Shown here: piece after piece, positions 37,782 through 46,380 of the stretch
How positions within the stretch are numbered: the first letter of the stretch is position 1
How the letters are laid out: each line of letters starts with the position of its first letter
Assembly (NCBI RefSeq): GCF_000961795.1
Contig: NZ_LADU01000139.1
Location: 1 to 64,000, forward strand
DNA length: 64,000 bases
Origin: Hyphomonas sp. BRH_c22
Lineage (GTDB): Bacteria; Pseudomonadota; Alphaproteobacteria; Caulobacterales; Hyphomonadaceae
Direction of reading: 5' to 3'
The notes under the pieces: model-generated
Databases searched by the model: none
The model's input: only the letters and a program-made list of their open reading frames with translations
What the model was told of the DNA's origin: nothing
Translations under genes and position numbers: made by a program

Positions 37782-38483
37782 CTAGAACGGCACGACTTTA
37801 TCGAGCAGCCGCGGCACCAGCTTGCGACCGCCGGACCCTGTCGTGTCGCCTTCATTAACATATGACATGCGAGCGTCAGCGATCTTTTCATACGAAACGG
37901 TGTTGGTTCGGGTAATGTCCTGAGCGCGTATGACGCCTGCGACACTCAGGTACCGGACCTCATGTCCAACGCGCGTTTGTTGATACCCTTGAATGACGAG
38001 ATTACCGTTGGGCTCGAGACCGACGACACGCGCCGCCAGCGTGAAGGCAATCTTCTCAGCGCGATTCACGGCTCCACTGCCATTCAGATTCGAATTTCGG
38101 TTGAAGTCGATTGCCGGTGACACGCTCGCTGCGCCGGGCAAGGCGTTGTTGACCACGTCAGGCAGGCCGAACAAGGCATCGACACTGAAGTCTTCACTTG
38201 AATCCCTGCTGCGCGACAATGAGCTCTTCAGACTGGCCTGATCGTTCATCTCGACGACGACCGTCAACAGATCACCGACTTCCTTGGCGCGACGCATGCT
38301 CAGCAGCGCATTGGGTGAGGTCGCCCAGAGGGAAGGGTTCGGATCCGTATCCGTGGCCAACTCGCTTACCGGCACGGTCCATTGCGTATAGCCAGCGTGC
38401 TCCACGGGGGAGCCGGAATGATGCGAACTGGTACAGGCCGTGAGGGCTGTTGCGAGAACGGTTGTTGAGAGTAGCTTTTTCAT
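37782..38483 (-). CDS. flgH: Flagellar L-ring protein FlgH
   Basis: 233 residues. Lipoprotein signal with lipobox LTAC, then SLWATSPNALLSMRRAKEVG and a C-terminal VAGVIRAQDITRTNTVSYEK typical of FlgH. The ATG at 38483 overlaps the flgA stop (ATGA). It forms the outer-membrane ring around the rod. Confidence 0.95.
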   Translation of the reverse strand: MKKLLSTTVLATALTACTSSHHSGSPVEHAGYTQWTVPVSELATDTDPNPSLWATSPNALLSMRRAKEVGDLLTVVVEMNDQASLKSSLSRSRDSSEDFSVDALFGLPDVVNNALPGAASVSPAIDFNRNSNLNGSGAVNRAEKIAFTLAARVVGLEPNGNLVIQGYQQTRVGHEVRYLSVAGVIRAQDITRTNTVSYEKIADARMSYVNEGDTTGSGGRKLVPRLLDKVVPF

Positions 38484-38887
38484 TGCGCTAAAACCCATCC
38501 TTCTTCCTGGACGATTCCCTGTACCAATTGTCGCGAATCCTGATTGAGCACGGTCACTGTTTCATTTGCGCCGGCTTCGCCCATGGCACGGCCAATTGTT
38601 GTAATTTCCAACGGGCCTTTCACGTATCTGATCGACACGACCTGGTTACGCTTCACGAGCATTGGCGATCTCGTATTGTCCGCCGTGATCGCTTGTCCGA
38701 CATAGATCGTGCGGCGCACCTCCCGGCCCAACAAGGGGTCATTGATGTCCGCAGATGCTTCCCCTTCGGTGACGGCGTTGGCGGCGGACACACGGTCGCC
38801 TGCGCGAATGACCTCGGCTGCGACAAGTGACGACGCGTCTGTAACCATTGCCAAAGCGCCTAGTCCAAGTGCGATGAGCGAGATCAT
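38480..38887 (-). CDS. flgA: P-ring assembly protein FlgA
   Basis: 135 residues, a short form. Signal peptide (LIALGLGALAMVT...), SAF-like segment (GREVRRTIYVGQAITADN) and C-terminal QDSRQLVQGIVQEEGWV. It is a periplasmic chaperone for FlgI, encoded 4 nt after flgG. Confidence 0.92.
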   Translation of the reverse strand: MISLIALGLGALAMVTDASSLVAAEVIRAGDRVSAANAVTEGEASADINDPLLGREVRRTIYVGQAITADNTRSPMLVKRNQVVSIRYVKGPLEITTIGRAMGEAGANETVTVLNQDSRQLVQGIVQEEGWVLAQ

Positions 38888-38891
38888 GGCG

Positions 38892-39677
38892 CTACCTCAA
38901 ACGGGTCGTGGCAGCGAGCATCTCGTCTGACGCCGTGATCACTTTGGAATTCAGCTCGTAGCCTCGTTGCGCTTCGATGAGATCGGAAATTTCCTTTACG
39001 ACATCCACACCGGATTCTTCGAGGAATCCTTGTCGAATGAATCCCGACCCTTCCGTACCGGCTACCACTTGGGCAGGAGTTCCAGATGCAGCCGTTTCAC
39101 GAAAGAGGTTGTCACCAAGCGCTTCGAGGCCTTTCTCGTTGACGAAACGAACGAGCTGAAGCGCTCCGATTGCCTGCCCCGCGGCCTGATCGTCGAAGTA
39201 GGCCACGACTTCACCATCCCGGCTGACCGATATACTCCGCGCATCGGCAGGGATCGCGATACCATCGGCTAGCGGATACCCATCCATTGTTACCATTTCG
39301 CCATCGACACTGCGGTTGAACTTTCCATCCCGCGTGTAGGCGGAATCACCGGACGGAAGCGTCACTTCGAAAAATCCAGCGCCATCGACTGCAAGGTCGA
39401 GTTCCGACCCTGTTTCCCGAAGCGATCCCTGGGTGATTTCCATGGAGACCGTTGATGGCCGTACGCCCGTACCGATCTGTATGCCCGCCGGCACGGTTGT
39501 GCCGACTTGAGAGGTAATCGTGCCAGGCGTCAGGTATTGCTGGTACATCAGGTCAGAAAATTCCGCGACCCTGGGCCGGTAGGCGGCCGTACTCATGTTG
39601 GCAATGTTGTTCGAGATGACATCAACGCGCAGTTGCTGCGCGGCCATACCGGTCGCTGCGATCTGTAGTGACTTCAT
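38892..39677 (-). CDS. flgG: Distal rod protein FlgG
   Basis: 261 residues, full FlgG length. It has ATGMAAQQLRVDVISNNIAN at the N-terminus, GSELDLAVDGAGFFEVTLPSG in the middle and ISDLIEAQRGYELNSKVI at the C-terminus. It lies 28 nt after flgF. Confidence 0.96.
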   Translation of the reverse strand: MKSLQIAATGMAAQQLRVDVISNNIANMSTAAYRPRVAEFSDLMYQQYLTPGTITSQVGTTVPAGIQIGTGVRPSTVSMEITQGSLRETGSELDLAVDGAGFFEVTLPSGDSAYTRDGKFNRSVDGEMVTMDGYPLADGIAIPADARSISVSRDGEVVAYFDDQAAGQAIGALQLVRFVNEKGLEALGDNLFRETAASGTPAQVVAGTEGSGFIRQGFLEESGVDVVKEISDLIEAQRGYELNSKVITASDEMLAATTRLR

Positions 39678-39705
39678 GCTCTTCTCCTTTGTTCAGTAAT
39701 CACGA

Positions 39706-40419
39706 TTATCGCTCGCGTATGGTCGAGATGACTTGTCCGATTCGTTGGTCTTCGCGTTCCAGTATCGTCTGGCCTGCTTCATAGGCACGCTGCACTTCAA
39801 TCATACGCGCGACTTCGAGTACCGGTGAGACGTTCGATTGCTCGAGGGCGCCCTGGACCACGCTGAAGTCGGTCGCATTTCCATAGCCGCCAGGCGCGGA
39901 AAAATAGGTATTGGAATCGCGCATCAACTCACCGTCGGGAAGGACGACACCGATCTGTTCAATCAATTCACCATCAGCCGAAATTGTGCCGTCGGCGGAA
40001 ATCGTTACCTGGGTTGCTTCGGGTGGAATCTGTATGGGACCACCGCCGACGCCAAGCACACTGTTACCGATCATGTCGACCAGTGTGCCATCCGCTGAAA
40101 GCTGGAAATGCCCTGCCCGTGTCAGGCGGGGGCCTTGCGGTGTCTCGATCGAGAAAAACCCGTTACCCTGGACGGCGACGTCAAACTGGCCGCCGGTCGC
40201 TTTGAGGCCGCCCTGTTCCATTTCAAAGGCATGGCCAGCCAGACTGCCCATTGAAAGCGACGTATTGCCTGAATCGGAGCCTACGAGGAATTCAGCAAAT
40301 ATCGCCCGGTCAGTCTTGTAACCGGTCGTACTCGAGTTTGCGAGATTGTTGGAGACGACCTGCATTTCCTGCATCAGGCCGTGCTGGCGGGCTAGGGTGG
40401 CGTAAATGGCGTTGGACAT
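39706..40419 (-). CDS. flgF: Rod protein FlgF
   Basis: 237 residues with rod-family terminal motifs (VVSNNLANSSTTGYKTDRA; MIEVQRAYEAGQTILERED) and FDVAVQGNGFFSIETPQGP in the body. The start overlaps the stop of the upstream 587-residue gene by one base. Confidence 0.94.
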   Translation of the reverse strand: MSNAIYATLARQHGLMQEMQVVSNNLANSSTTGYKTDRAIFAEFLVGSDSGNTSLSMGSLAGHAFEMEQGGLKATGGQFDVAVQGNGFFSIETPQGPRLTRAGHFQLSADGTLVDMIGNSVLGVGGGPIQIPPEATQVTISADGTISADGELIEQIGVVLPDGELMRDSNTYFSAPGGYGNATDFSVVQGALEQSNVSPVLEVARMIEVQRAYEAGQTILEREDQRIGQVISTIRER

Positions 40420-42182
40420 TAGTTGCTCCCTCTGGAGGCAGGTGCGGACGCAATGGACGCCGCACCAAGCGTTTCCCGGATGCGCGCCATCGTCATCGGC
40501 GCTCTCGGTAGCGGCTTGCTGAGGGCCGCGCTTTTCAGGCTTTCGACTCGCGCAACGCGGCGCAAATGCTCCGTGCCCGTTAGTTGACTGGCGGTTGCAT
40601 ATACATGATCGGAAACAATCCAGTAGCCTGACAAGGCGTCTTGCTCGATCAGCGCGAGGGTCACTTCTGGTTTCAATGGCAACCGGCTTTCAAACTTGGC
40701 AAGTAAAGGCTTGTCTTGCTCTGCAATTGCACTTTTTGCGGCCAGCAGAGTAATGGCATCATCGCCCGGACTTTGATCGGCCAAAGCATAAACTGACGTG
40801 TAGTCGCGACGGAGGAACGCAAGAGCCGCGACTTGAAGCGTCGCATTTTCCTTGGTTTCAGATTTGCCAGCAAGCGTGCTCGCAATTGATCCAAAGCCAA
40901 AATGAATAGCCTGCTCCGTAGCTGTTCTGATCAGTTGATCCTTAGATGGATGGTCGTCGAGCAGTCCTGATTCACTCGCCAATGCACTGATGGCAGCGAG
41001 GTTGCGAAGAGGATCTTCACTGCTCAAATCACGTTGCAGGCTAGCGACCAGTTGCCGCTTCACTTCCGCTTGCGCGGCCGGGTTTTGAAGCGCCGGCATC
41101 CTGGCCAGTTCCATAATGGGCTGGTACTTGGAACGCGCGCTCAACTCCTCAAGAGCAAATTGGAGGCTGGCGGCCAGTTGCCGGTCGCCATCCTCCTGGC
41201 CGAACTTCTGCATCAGATCGGTAAGGAGTATCTCCTGGTAAGCCGGGTCCAGCGGGCGCTTGCGCCTCAGCATGGCGGCAAGCGCCTGTTCCTGGAATTG
41301 CGGATGCGACAGAAACCCGACGATAGTGCGCTCGGCACCGGAATCCCCACTGTCAAGCTTGACCAGTGCGTCCACAAAGCGAAGCTGTGGAGAGTTGCTT
41401 ATATCGACTTCGTTGAAGTCAGCCAACAGCTTGCGAGCTAACGCTTTGTCGCCGTGCCGCTCAAGTTCCGGGATTGCGAGCGCGGCATAGTCGATGCGCA
41501 TTTGAAGCGGCAGCTTGCGAAATTCGGTCAGCGCGCTCTGGAGATTCTGGAACCCGTCCGTATCGCCTGAAACCATCTGAGCGAGGGCGTGCCAATGGCC
41601 TGCTTGAGAACGACAGGAAGCCATCTCGCGGAAGTACTCGATGTCCGGCCGTTGCCGGCTTTCCAGCAACTCGGCCAGTTTCCGGTAGGGCGTGGTTTCA
41701 GGGCCCTGTGTACGCTTGAGGACCATGAGGGCCTCTGAGTAAAGGCCGAGAGCAATGTGAGCCTTGGCAAGCTCACTACTCGTGACTGGAGTGACCGTGT
41801 GATCTGTCGCAGCGTCCTGGTTATCGCGAACTGCATAAAGTTCCTGATAACGGCTAAACTGCTGAAGGCCGGAAAAGTCGAGCGCATAAGATCCATTGCA
41901 CATGCCCTCATGAGCAGTACCGACCTGCCGTTGTTCCGTAACCTGTTCACTTGGCATCATCGTGGCCATGCCATCGACATGCGGCTTGGCAGGCGCTGAG
42001 TCGCCTGGATTGGAGGGCGTCAGAAGACCTTCATTTATTGCGCCGCGGACGAACTGATCGAGATCGGACGAAAGCTCGGCGTTTCGGTCGGATTTGTCAG
42101 CCGCCGCTGAATTCGGCTCAGCCGCAAGCACCTGAGGGACCAGGCAGAGGCTGAGCAGCAGAATCCAGGGAAAACGAGTCAT
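40419..42182 (-). CDS. Large exported helical-repeat protein of the motA operon (MotC-like candidate)
   Basis: 587 residues. Signal peptide (WILLLSLCLVPQVLAAEP) followed by a charged linker and about 450 residues of helical repeats (LAKAHIALGLYSEALMVLKR, RRDYTSVYALADQSPGD). It is coupled to motA by an ATGA overlap and to flgF by a one-base overlap, so it is a bona fide flagellar operon member. The periplasmic MotC of rhizobia, which binds MotB, is the nearest functional parallel by location, size class and export; this is inference, since no shared motif can be shown by eye. Confidence 0.7.
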   Translation of the reverse strand: MTRFPWILLLSLCLVPQVLAAEPNSAAADKSDRNAELSSDLDQFVRGAINEGLLTPSNPGDSAPAKPHVDGMATMMPSEQVTEQRQVGTAHEGMCNGSYALDFSGLQQFSRYQELYAVRDNQDAATDHTVTPVTSSELAKAHIALGLYSEALMVLKRTQGPETTPYRKLAELLESRQRPDIEYFREMASCRSQAGHWHALAQMVSGDTDGFQNLQSALTEFRKLPLQMRIDYAALAIPELERHGDKALARKLLADFNEVDISNSPQLRFVDALVKLDSGDSGAERTIVGFLSHPQFQEQALAAMLRRKRPLDPAYQEILLTDLMQKFGQEDGDRQLAASLQFALEELSARSKYQPIMELARMPALQNPAAQAEVKRQLVASLQRDLSSEDPLRNLAAISALASESGLLDDHPSKDQLIRTATEQAIHFGFGSIASTLAGKSETKENATLQVAALAFLRRDYTSVYALADQSPGDDAITLLAAKSAIAEQDKPLLAKFESRLPLKPEVTLALIEQDALSGYWIVSDHVYATASQLTGTEHLRRVARVESLKSAALSKPLPRAPMTMARIRETLGAASIASAPASRGSN

Positions 42183-43045
42183 GCCGCCCGCTTGGCCTCC
42201 CGAATGGCTTGTTCCACTTCATCAAATGATGGCCGCACGCGCGAAGGCGCATGGCGCCGGGCAACTTCAACGCAGATGTTCACCGGATTCAGGTACAGGT
42301 TCGAGACGAGAATTTCGCCAATCATCGTATAAAACGCATGTTCCTCGGTGCGTATCCCCTTAACTTTGGTGGCAAATGGCCCAACGACTCCGTAAGCGAG
42401 AAATACGCCGAGAAAGGTGCCGACAAGCGCTCCACCAATCATGCCGCCTAGAATTTCCGGCGGCTTGTCAATGGAGGCCATCGTTTTGATCACACCCAGA
42501 ACGGCAGCGACGATCCCCAGCGCGGGAAGGGCATCAGCCATGTTCTGAAGTGCGTGTGAGCCGTGAAGTTTATCTTCCTGGAGCTGCTCAAGTTGCTTTT
42601 GCAAGAGCTCCTCGACCTGGTGAACATTATCGAAATTCATGATCATCGACCGGATGGAATCGCAAATCAGTTCAATTGCGGAATGATCCTTGAGAATCTT
42701 GGGGTATTTGGTGAAAATACTGGATTCCTCGGGCGTCTCGATATGCGCTTCGAGCGCGACGGGGTTTTGCTTCATCAAGTTCAGGAGCTCATGCATCAGG
42801 CACAAAATGTCCTGATAATCAGTCTTCTTCCACTTGGCGCCCTTGAAGACGGCCACGATGTCACCACCGGTATGTTTAACCGTGCTCATATCATTGCCCG
42901 CAAGGAAAGCACCCACTGCGGCGCCACCGATCATCATCATTTCGAATGGCAGTGAATGGGTGATAATACCCATTTTGCCCCCGGCAAGCAGGTAGCCACC
43001 GAAGACCATTACCACTGTAATGACCAAGCCCAGTATAGCGTTCAC
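42179..43045 (-). CDS. motA: Flagellar stator protein MotA
   Basis: 288 residues with four membrane helices, N-terminal VITVVMVFGGYLLAGGKMG, the cytoplasmic loop with charged residues (AKWKKTDYQDILCLMHELL) and C-terminal ALPALGIVAAVLGVIKTM/GTFLGVFLAYGVVGP. It forms the stator with MotB. Unusually, motA and motB lie on opposite strands, separated by fliM. It is the first gene of the operon ending with the FliL paralog. Confidence 0.95.
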   Translation of the reverse strand: MNAILGLVITVVMVFGGYLLAGGKMGIITHSLPFEMMMIGGAAVGAFLAGNDMSTVKHTGGDIVAVFKGAKWKKTDYQDILCLMHELLNLMKQNPVALEAHIETPEESSIFTKYPKILKDHSAIELICDSIRSMIMNFDNVHQVEELLQKQLEQLQEDKLHGSHALQNMADALPALGIVAAVLGVIKTMASIDKPPEILGGMIGGALVGTFLGVFLAYGVVGPFATKVKGIRTEEHAFYTMIGEILVSNLYLNPVNICVEVARRHAPSRVRPSFDEVEQAIREAKRAA

Positions 43046-43086
43046 TACGAAACTCCCTTAGCCCCGGCATGTCACCGGCAGCGATC

Positions 43087-43986
43087 TCACAACTCAACAA
43101 TTTCCCGGGCAAAACTCTCTGAAATCGGTGTATGCAGCTTCACAGCCCGCTGCCGTTTCCAGACCCCCAACGCTCCCGTTCCGATATCCACGCTACCGTT
43201 CACTGTCTCCGCCGACAGAAACAACCGGCCAGCATCTGCTTTGGTCAGGGGAAGGACACGTCCGATCTCAAGCTGTGAGCATTCTCCGATCGTCAACGTC
43301 ATACGATCAAGGACAGCGTCTAGTGCAATCGCGGATGCCCGCACGCTGTCGCTAAGTGATTTCGGGCTTTGCGAACACGCCTTCGCCTTACGCTCAGCCA
43401 GCTGGCGGACATAGGTGCGTGCATAGCGCTGCATATAGTCGACAAAGTAGAGCAGCTTGATATGCGAGGCTTGCCCGTCGAAGGTGAGCGTAAGCTCAAC
43501 CTCCAGATAGCGGCTTGTCGCGTCCAGTGCACCGGCCGCACCTGAAGCCTCAACCTGCGGCGTGTGGCTCTTCGTTGTATTGTGGTCCGGCATTCCTGAA
43601 GCAAACTTCTGCCAAAGCGTAATCGTCGGCTGCTCGGACAAAAGCTTGAGAAACAGGGACGAGGCGCCCTCAAGCCCTGCAGCGTCCTGGTGCAAGCGGG
43701 TCGCGGCACATTGGATCGCGCAGCGCTCATCCAGGGCAATCGCGCACAGTCCTGGCGATACATCCGCAGCAAAAAACAAGGTAAACGGTTTCTCCAGAAG
43801 CGCACTTGCCGCCCGACCGCCGATAACTTTCCGGCATGAGACAATCGGCTGCGTTTCGGCGTCAAATGCGTTGCGCGCCCAGTCATCAGCCTTGGAGAGC
43901 AATTGCTCCCAAAACTCCTGCATCTGCAGAATCGACGGGGGAATTCCGGCCCCGGACTCTATCTTTTTTCGCAGAACCGCGGACAC
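43087..43986 (-). CDS. fliM: Divergent flagellar motor switch protein FliM
   Basis: 299 residues. The C-terminal SpoA domain (LTIGECSQLEIGRVLPLTKA, VDIGTGALGVWKRQRAVKL) and the CheC-like middle part are recognisable but diverged. The N-terminus (MSAVLRKKIESGAGIPPSIL) has no DEIDALL-type CheY-binding motif. It lies 41 bp upstream of motA on the same strand. FliM forms the C-ring with FliG and FliN. The alternative is a FliM/FliN-family protein of other function, but no second FliM is in the cluster. Confidence 0.75.
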   Translation of the reverse strand: MSAVLRKKIESGAGIPPSILQMQEFWEQLLSKADDWARNAFDAETQPIVSCRKVIGGRAASALLEKPFTLFFAADVSPGLCAIALDERCAIQCAATRLHQDAAGLEGASSLFLKLLSEQPTITLWQKFASGMPDHNTTKSHTPQVEASGAAGALDATSRYLEVELTLTFDGQASHIKLLYFVDYMQRYARTYVRQLAERKAKACSQSPKSLSDSVRASAIALDAVLDRMTLTIGECSQLEIGRVLPLTKADAGRLFLSAETVNGSVDIGTGALGVWKRQRAVKLHTPISESFAREIVEL

Positions 43987-44068
43987 GAATCACCTTTGGT
44001 TGAAGTATTGTTAATCCCTTCCAAATGGTGTCTGACCCATTGAAAAAGCATTAACGCAACGACCAAAT

Positions 44069-44083
44069 TTAAGCTTTGGCTAA
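44069..44083. promoter_or_regulatory. CtrA-like box between fliM and motB
   Basis: TTAAGCTTTGGCTAA is one base off TTAA-N7-TTAA. It lies 60 bp upstream of the motB start in the divergent gap to fliM. Confidence 0.4.
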
Positions 44084-44142
44084 GCAATGATCCTTCATGG
44101 CTGTCTGATAGATCAGTCTCATCAGAAAAGCCGGTGGGACTA

Positions 44143-44967
44143 ATGGAAATTCAACAAGCAGCGATCGTTCAACCGATCATCATCAAGCGGCGACGCGTGG
44201 TGAAGGCGGACGGTCATCACGGTGGCGCCTGGAAGGTTGCGTATGCCGACTTTGTAACTGCAATGATGGCTTTCTTTCTCTTGATGTGGCTGCTCAACGC
44301 CACGACAGAAGAGCAGCGCAAGGGCCTCGCCGACTATTTCAGCCCGACAATTCCGATTTCCCGCATATCCGGTGGCGGATCAGACGGCCTCAACGGGTCG
44401 TCGATCATGACCGAGGAGACCTACGCCAAAGACGGCACTGGCGCATCAGACCGGCACCCGAGTTCAGCTTCGTTCGAGGGCAAATCCGAGATTGATGCCG
44501 CCAAGGAAAAGGCGATTTCGACCGAACTGGAAACACTGAAGCAATCCCTGACAGAAGAAGGCAGCAAGCTTTCAGAGCATATGCTTATCAAGATGTCGGC
44601 CGAAGGCATTGTTCTGGAAATCACGGATTCTCAAGACGCACCGCTGTTTCCTGTGGGACAGAGTGTTCCGTCCAATCTGCTGTCAGACATGCTGGCCCTT
44701 GTCGCCGACTCGTTCGCGACTTTCGAGAATGACATCAAGATCGTCGGTCACACGGACAGCCTCAGCTATCGCAACGGGGCGGGATACGACAACTGGAACC
44801 TGTCTTCGGACCGAGCCAATGCTGCACGCAAATTGCTGCTCAGCTCAAGTCTCGACCCGAATCGGATTCTCGAAGTATCTGGAAAAGCCGACACTGACCC
44901 ACTTATGAAGGATGATCCGTCGGCAGCGCAAAACCGCAGGATATCAATAACAATACTGACTCGTTAA
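44143..44967 (+). CDS. motB: Flagellar stator protein MotB
   Basis: 274 residues from MEIQQAAIV (GGGAC just upstream; a GTG three codons earlier is an alternative). The single membrane helix carries the conserved proton-binding Asp36 in AYADFVTAMMAFFLLMW. The C-terminal OmpA-like peptidoglycan-binding domain has IKIVGHTDS and NWNLSSDRANAARKLL. It is divergent from fliM-motA and upstream of flgE. Confidence 0.96.
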   Translation: MEIQQAAIVQPIIIKRRRVVKADGHHGGAWKVAYADFVTAMMAFFLLMWLLNATTEEQRKGLADYFSPTIPISRISGGGSDGLNGSSIMTEETYAKDGTGASDRHPSSASFEGKSEIDAAKEKAISTELETLKQSLTEEGSKLSEHMLIKMSAEGIVLEITDSQDAPLFPVGQSVPSNLLSDMLALVADSFATFENDIKIVGHTDSLSYRNGAGYDNWNLSSDRANAARKLLLSSSLDPNRILEVSGKADTDPLMKDDPSAAQNRRISITILTR

Positions 44968-44996
44968 GACGAGTGGAGCAATGAGTTATCAGCTCA

Positions 44997-45011
44997 TTAA
45001 CCATCCTTACC
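44997..45011. promoter_or_regulatory. Possible CtrA-like box upstream of flgE
   Basis: TTAACCATCCTTACC has a perfect left half with the common TTAACCAT extension and a weak right half (TACC). It is 37 bp before the flgE start, in the gap after motB. Confidence 0.3.
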
Positions 45012-45047
45012 TAGTTTCGGTTGCACTACCTTGCAGGAGCAACCGTA

Positions 45048-46352
45048 ATGAGTATCTCGTCGTCCCTGAATGCAGGTGTCATGGGGTTGAATGTCAACGC
45101 CGCGCGCCTTTCCACCATTTCAGATAACATCGCAAACTCGTCAACCGCCGGCTACAAGCGCAGCCAGGTCGAATTCTCGAGCATGGTCTTGCAGCAACGC
45201 TCGTCCGCGTATGCCGCAGGCGGTGTTAGGGTCAACACATTCAAGGATATCGCCGCGACCGGGTCGCTGATCGACACTGGCAGCGCCACGGATATCGCTG
45301 TCGCAGGTCGCGGCCTGTTTCCGGTAACCAGCGAAAGCGGCCTGAGTGCAACCCCGTCTGACCGCGAAATGATGCTCCTGCCCACGGGTTCGTTCTATCC
45401 TGACCAAAACGGAAACCTGCGGACACAAAGCGGCCTGTTCCTTCTTGGTTGGCCTGCGAATTCGTCCGGTGACATCGGAAACGTCAGCCGCAACAGCGGC
45501 GTGAACCTGGAGCCTGTGAATATCGCGACGTCGCAATACACGGCGACGCCGACCTCGAGTATCGATCTGGGGATAAACTTGCCAGCTGATGCAACGATCG
45601 CAGGTTCTGCCACCGGATCGTACAATCTGCCGGTCGAGTACTTCGACAATCTCGGCCGCGCCAACTCACTGACATTCGAGTTCACTCCGACCGTTCCGGC
45701 GTCGGGCGCAAGCAACCAGTGGACTGTACAAATCTATGACAGTGCAGGCGACCCTGCCGTTTCGATCGGAACAGTGGACCTGGAATTCAGCGACGCTGCG
45801 GCATCGGGCGGGCGCATACTTGCATCCACGGCCAGCGCGGGTGCGACTTATGATCCGGCGACAGGCAATGTTTCGCTGACACTGCCACACGGTCCGGTCA
45901 GCGTATACATTGGCCGTCCCAATGACAGCGCTGGCGTCACCCAGCTTGCCGCACCGTTTTCGCCGACGGCTGTGACGAAAGATGGCGCGCCTATCGGTGA
46001 CCTGAGCTCTGTTGAAATCGATGAAAACGGCTTCCTTCAGGCCGTCTATGGCACGGGTCTCCGTCGAACACTTTATCAGATTCCTGTGGGTGACGTTCCT
46101 AATATGAACGGTTTGCGCGCTATGGATTCCCAGGCGTTTGCTGTCTCGGCATCGAGTGGCAGCCTTTATCTCTGGGACGCGGGCGCAGGCCCGGTTGGCG
46201 GGATATCAGGTTACTCACTGATGGAGTCCACGACGGACATCGCGGCGGAACTTACTGACCTGATCGAAACTCAGCGGGCTTATTCATCGAACGCGAAAAT
46301 CGTCCAGACAGTCGACGAGATGCTGCAGGAAACCACTAATCTCAAGCGTTGA
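45048..46352 (+). CDS. flgE: Flagellar hook protein FlgE
   Basis: 434 residues from MSISSSLNAG, with GGAG upstream; a nine-residue longer reading is rejected. N-terminal LSTISDNIANSSTAGYKRSQ, a long middle hook domain, and C-terminal LTDLIETQRAYSSNAKIVQT. First of flgE-flgK-flgL-flgI, in assembly order. Confidence 0.95.
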   Translation: MSISSSLNAGVMGLNVNAARLSTISDNIANSSTAGYKRSQVEFSSMVLQQRSSAYAAGGVRVNTFKDIAATGSLIDTGSATDIAVAGRGLFPVTSESGLSATPSDREMMLLPTGSFYPDQNGNLRTQSGLFLLGWPANSSGDIGNVSRNSGVNLEPVNIATSQYTATPTSSIDLGINLPADATIAGSATGSYNLPVEYFDNLGRANSLTFEFTPTVPASGASNQWTVQIYDSAGDPAVSIGTVDLEFSDAAASGGRILASTASAGATYDPATGNVSLTLPHGPVSVYIGRPNDSAGVTQLAAPFSPTAVTKDGAPIGDLSSVEIDENGFLQAVYGTGLRRTLYQIPVGDVPNMNGLRAMDSQAFAVSASSGSLYLWDAGAGPVGGISGYSLMESTTDIAAELTDLIETQRAYSSNAKIVQTVDEMLQETTNLKR

Positions 46353-46380
46353 TTTCCAGAGACAGAAGGCATCAGCTTAA

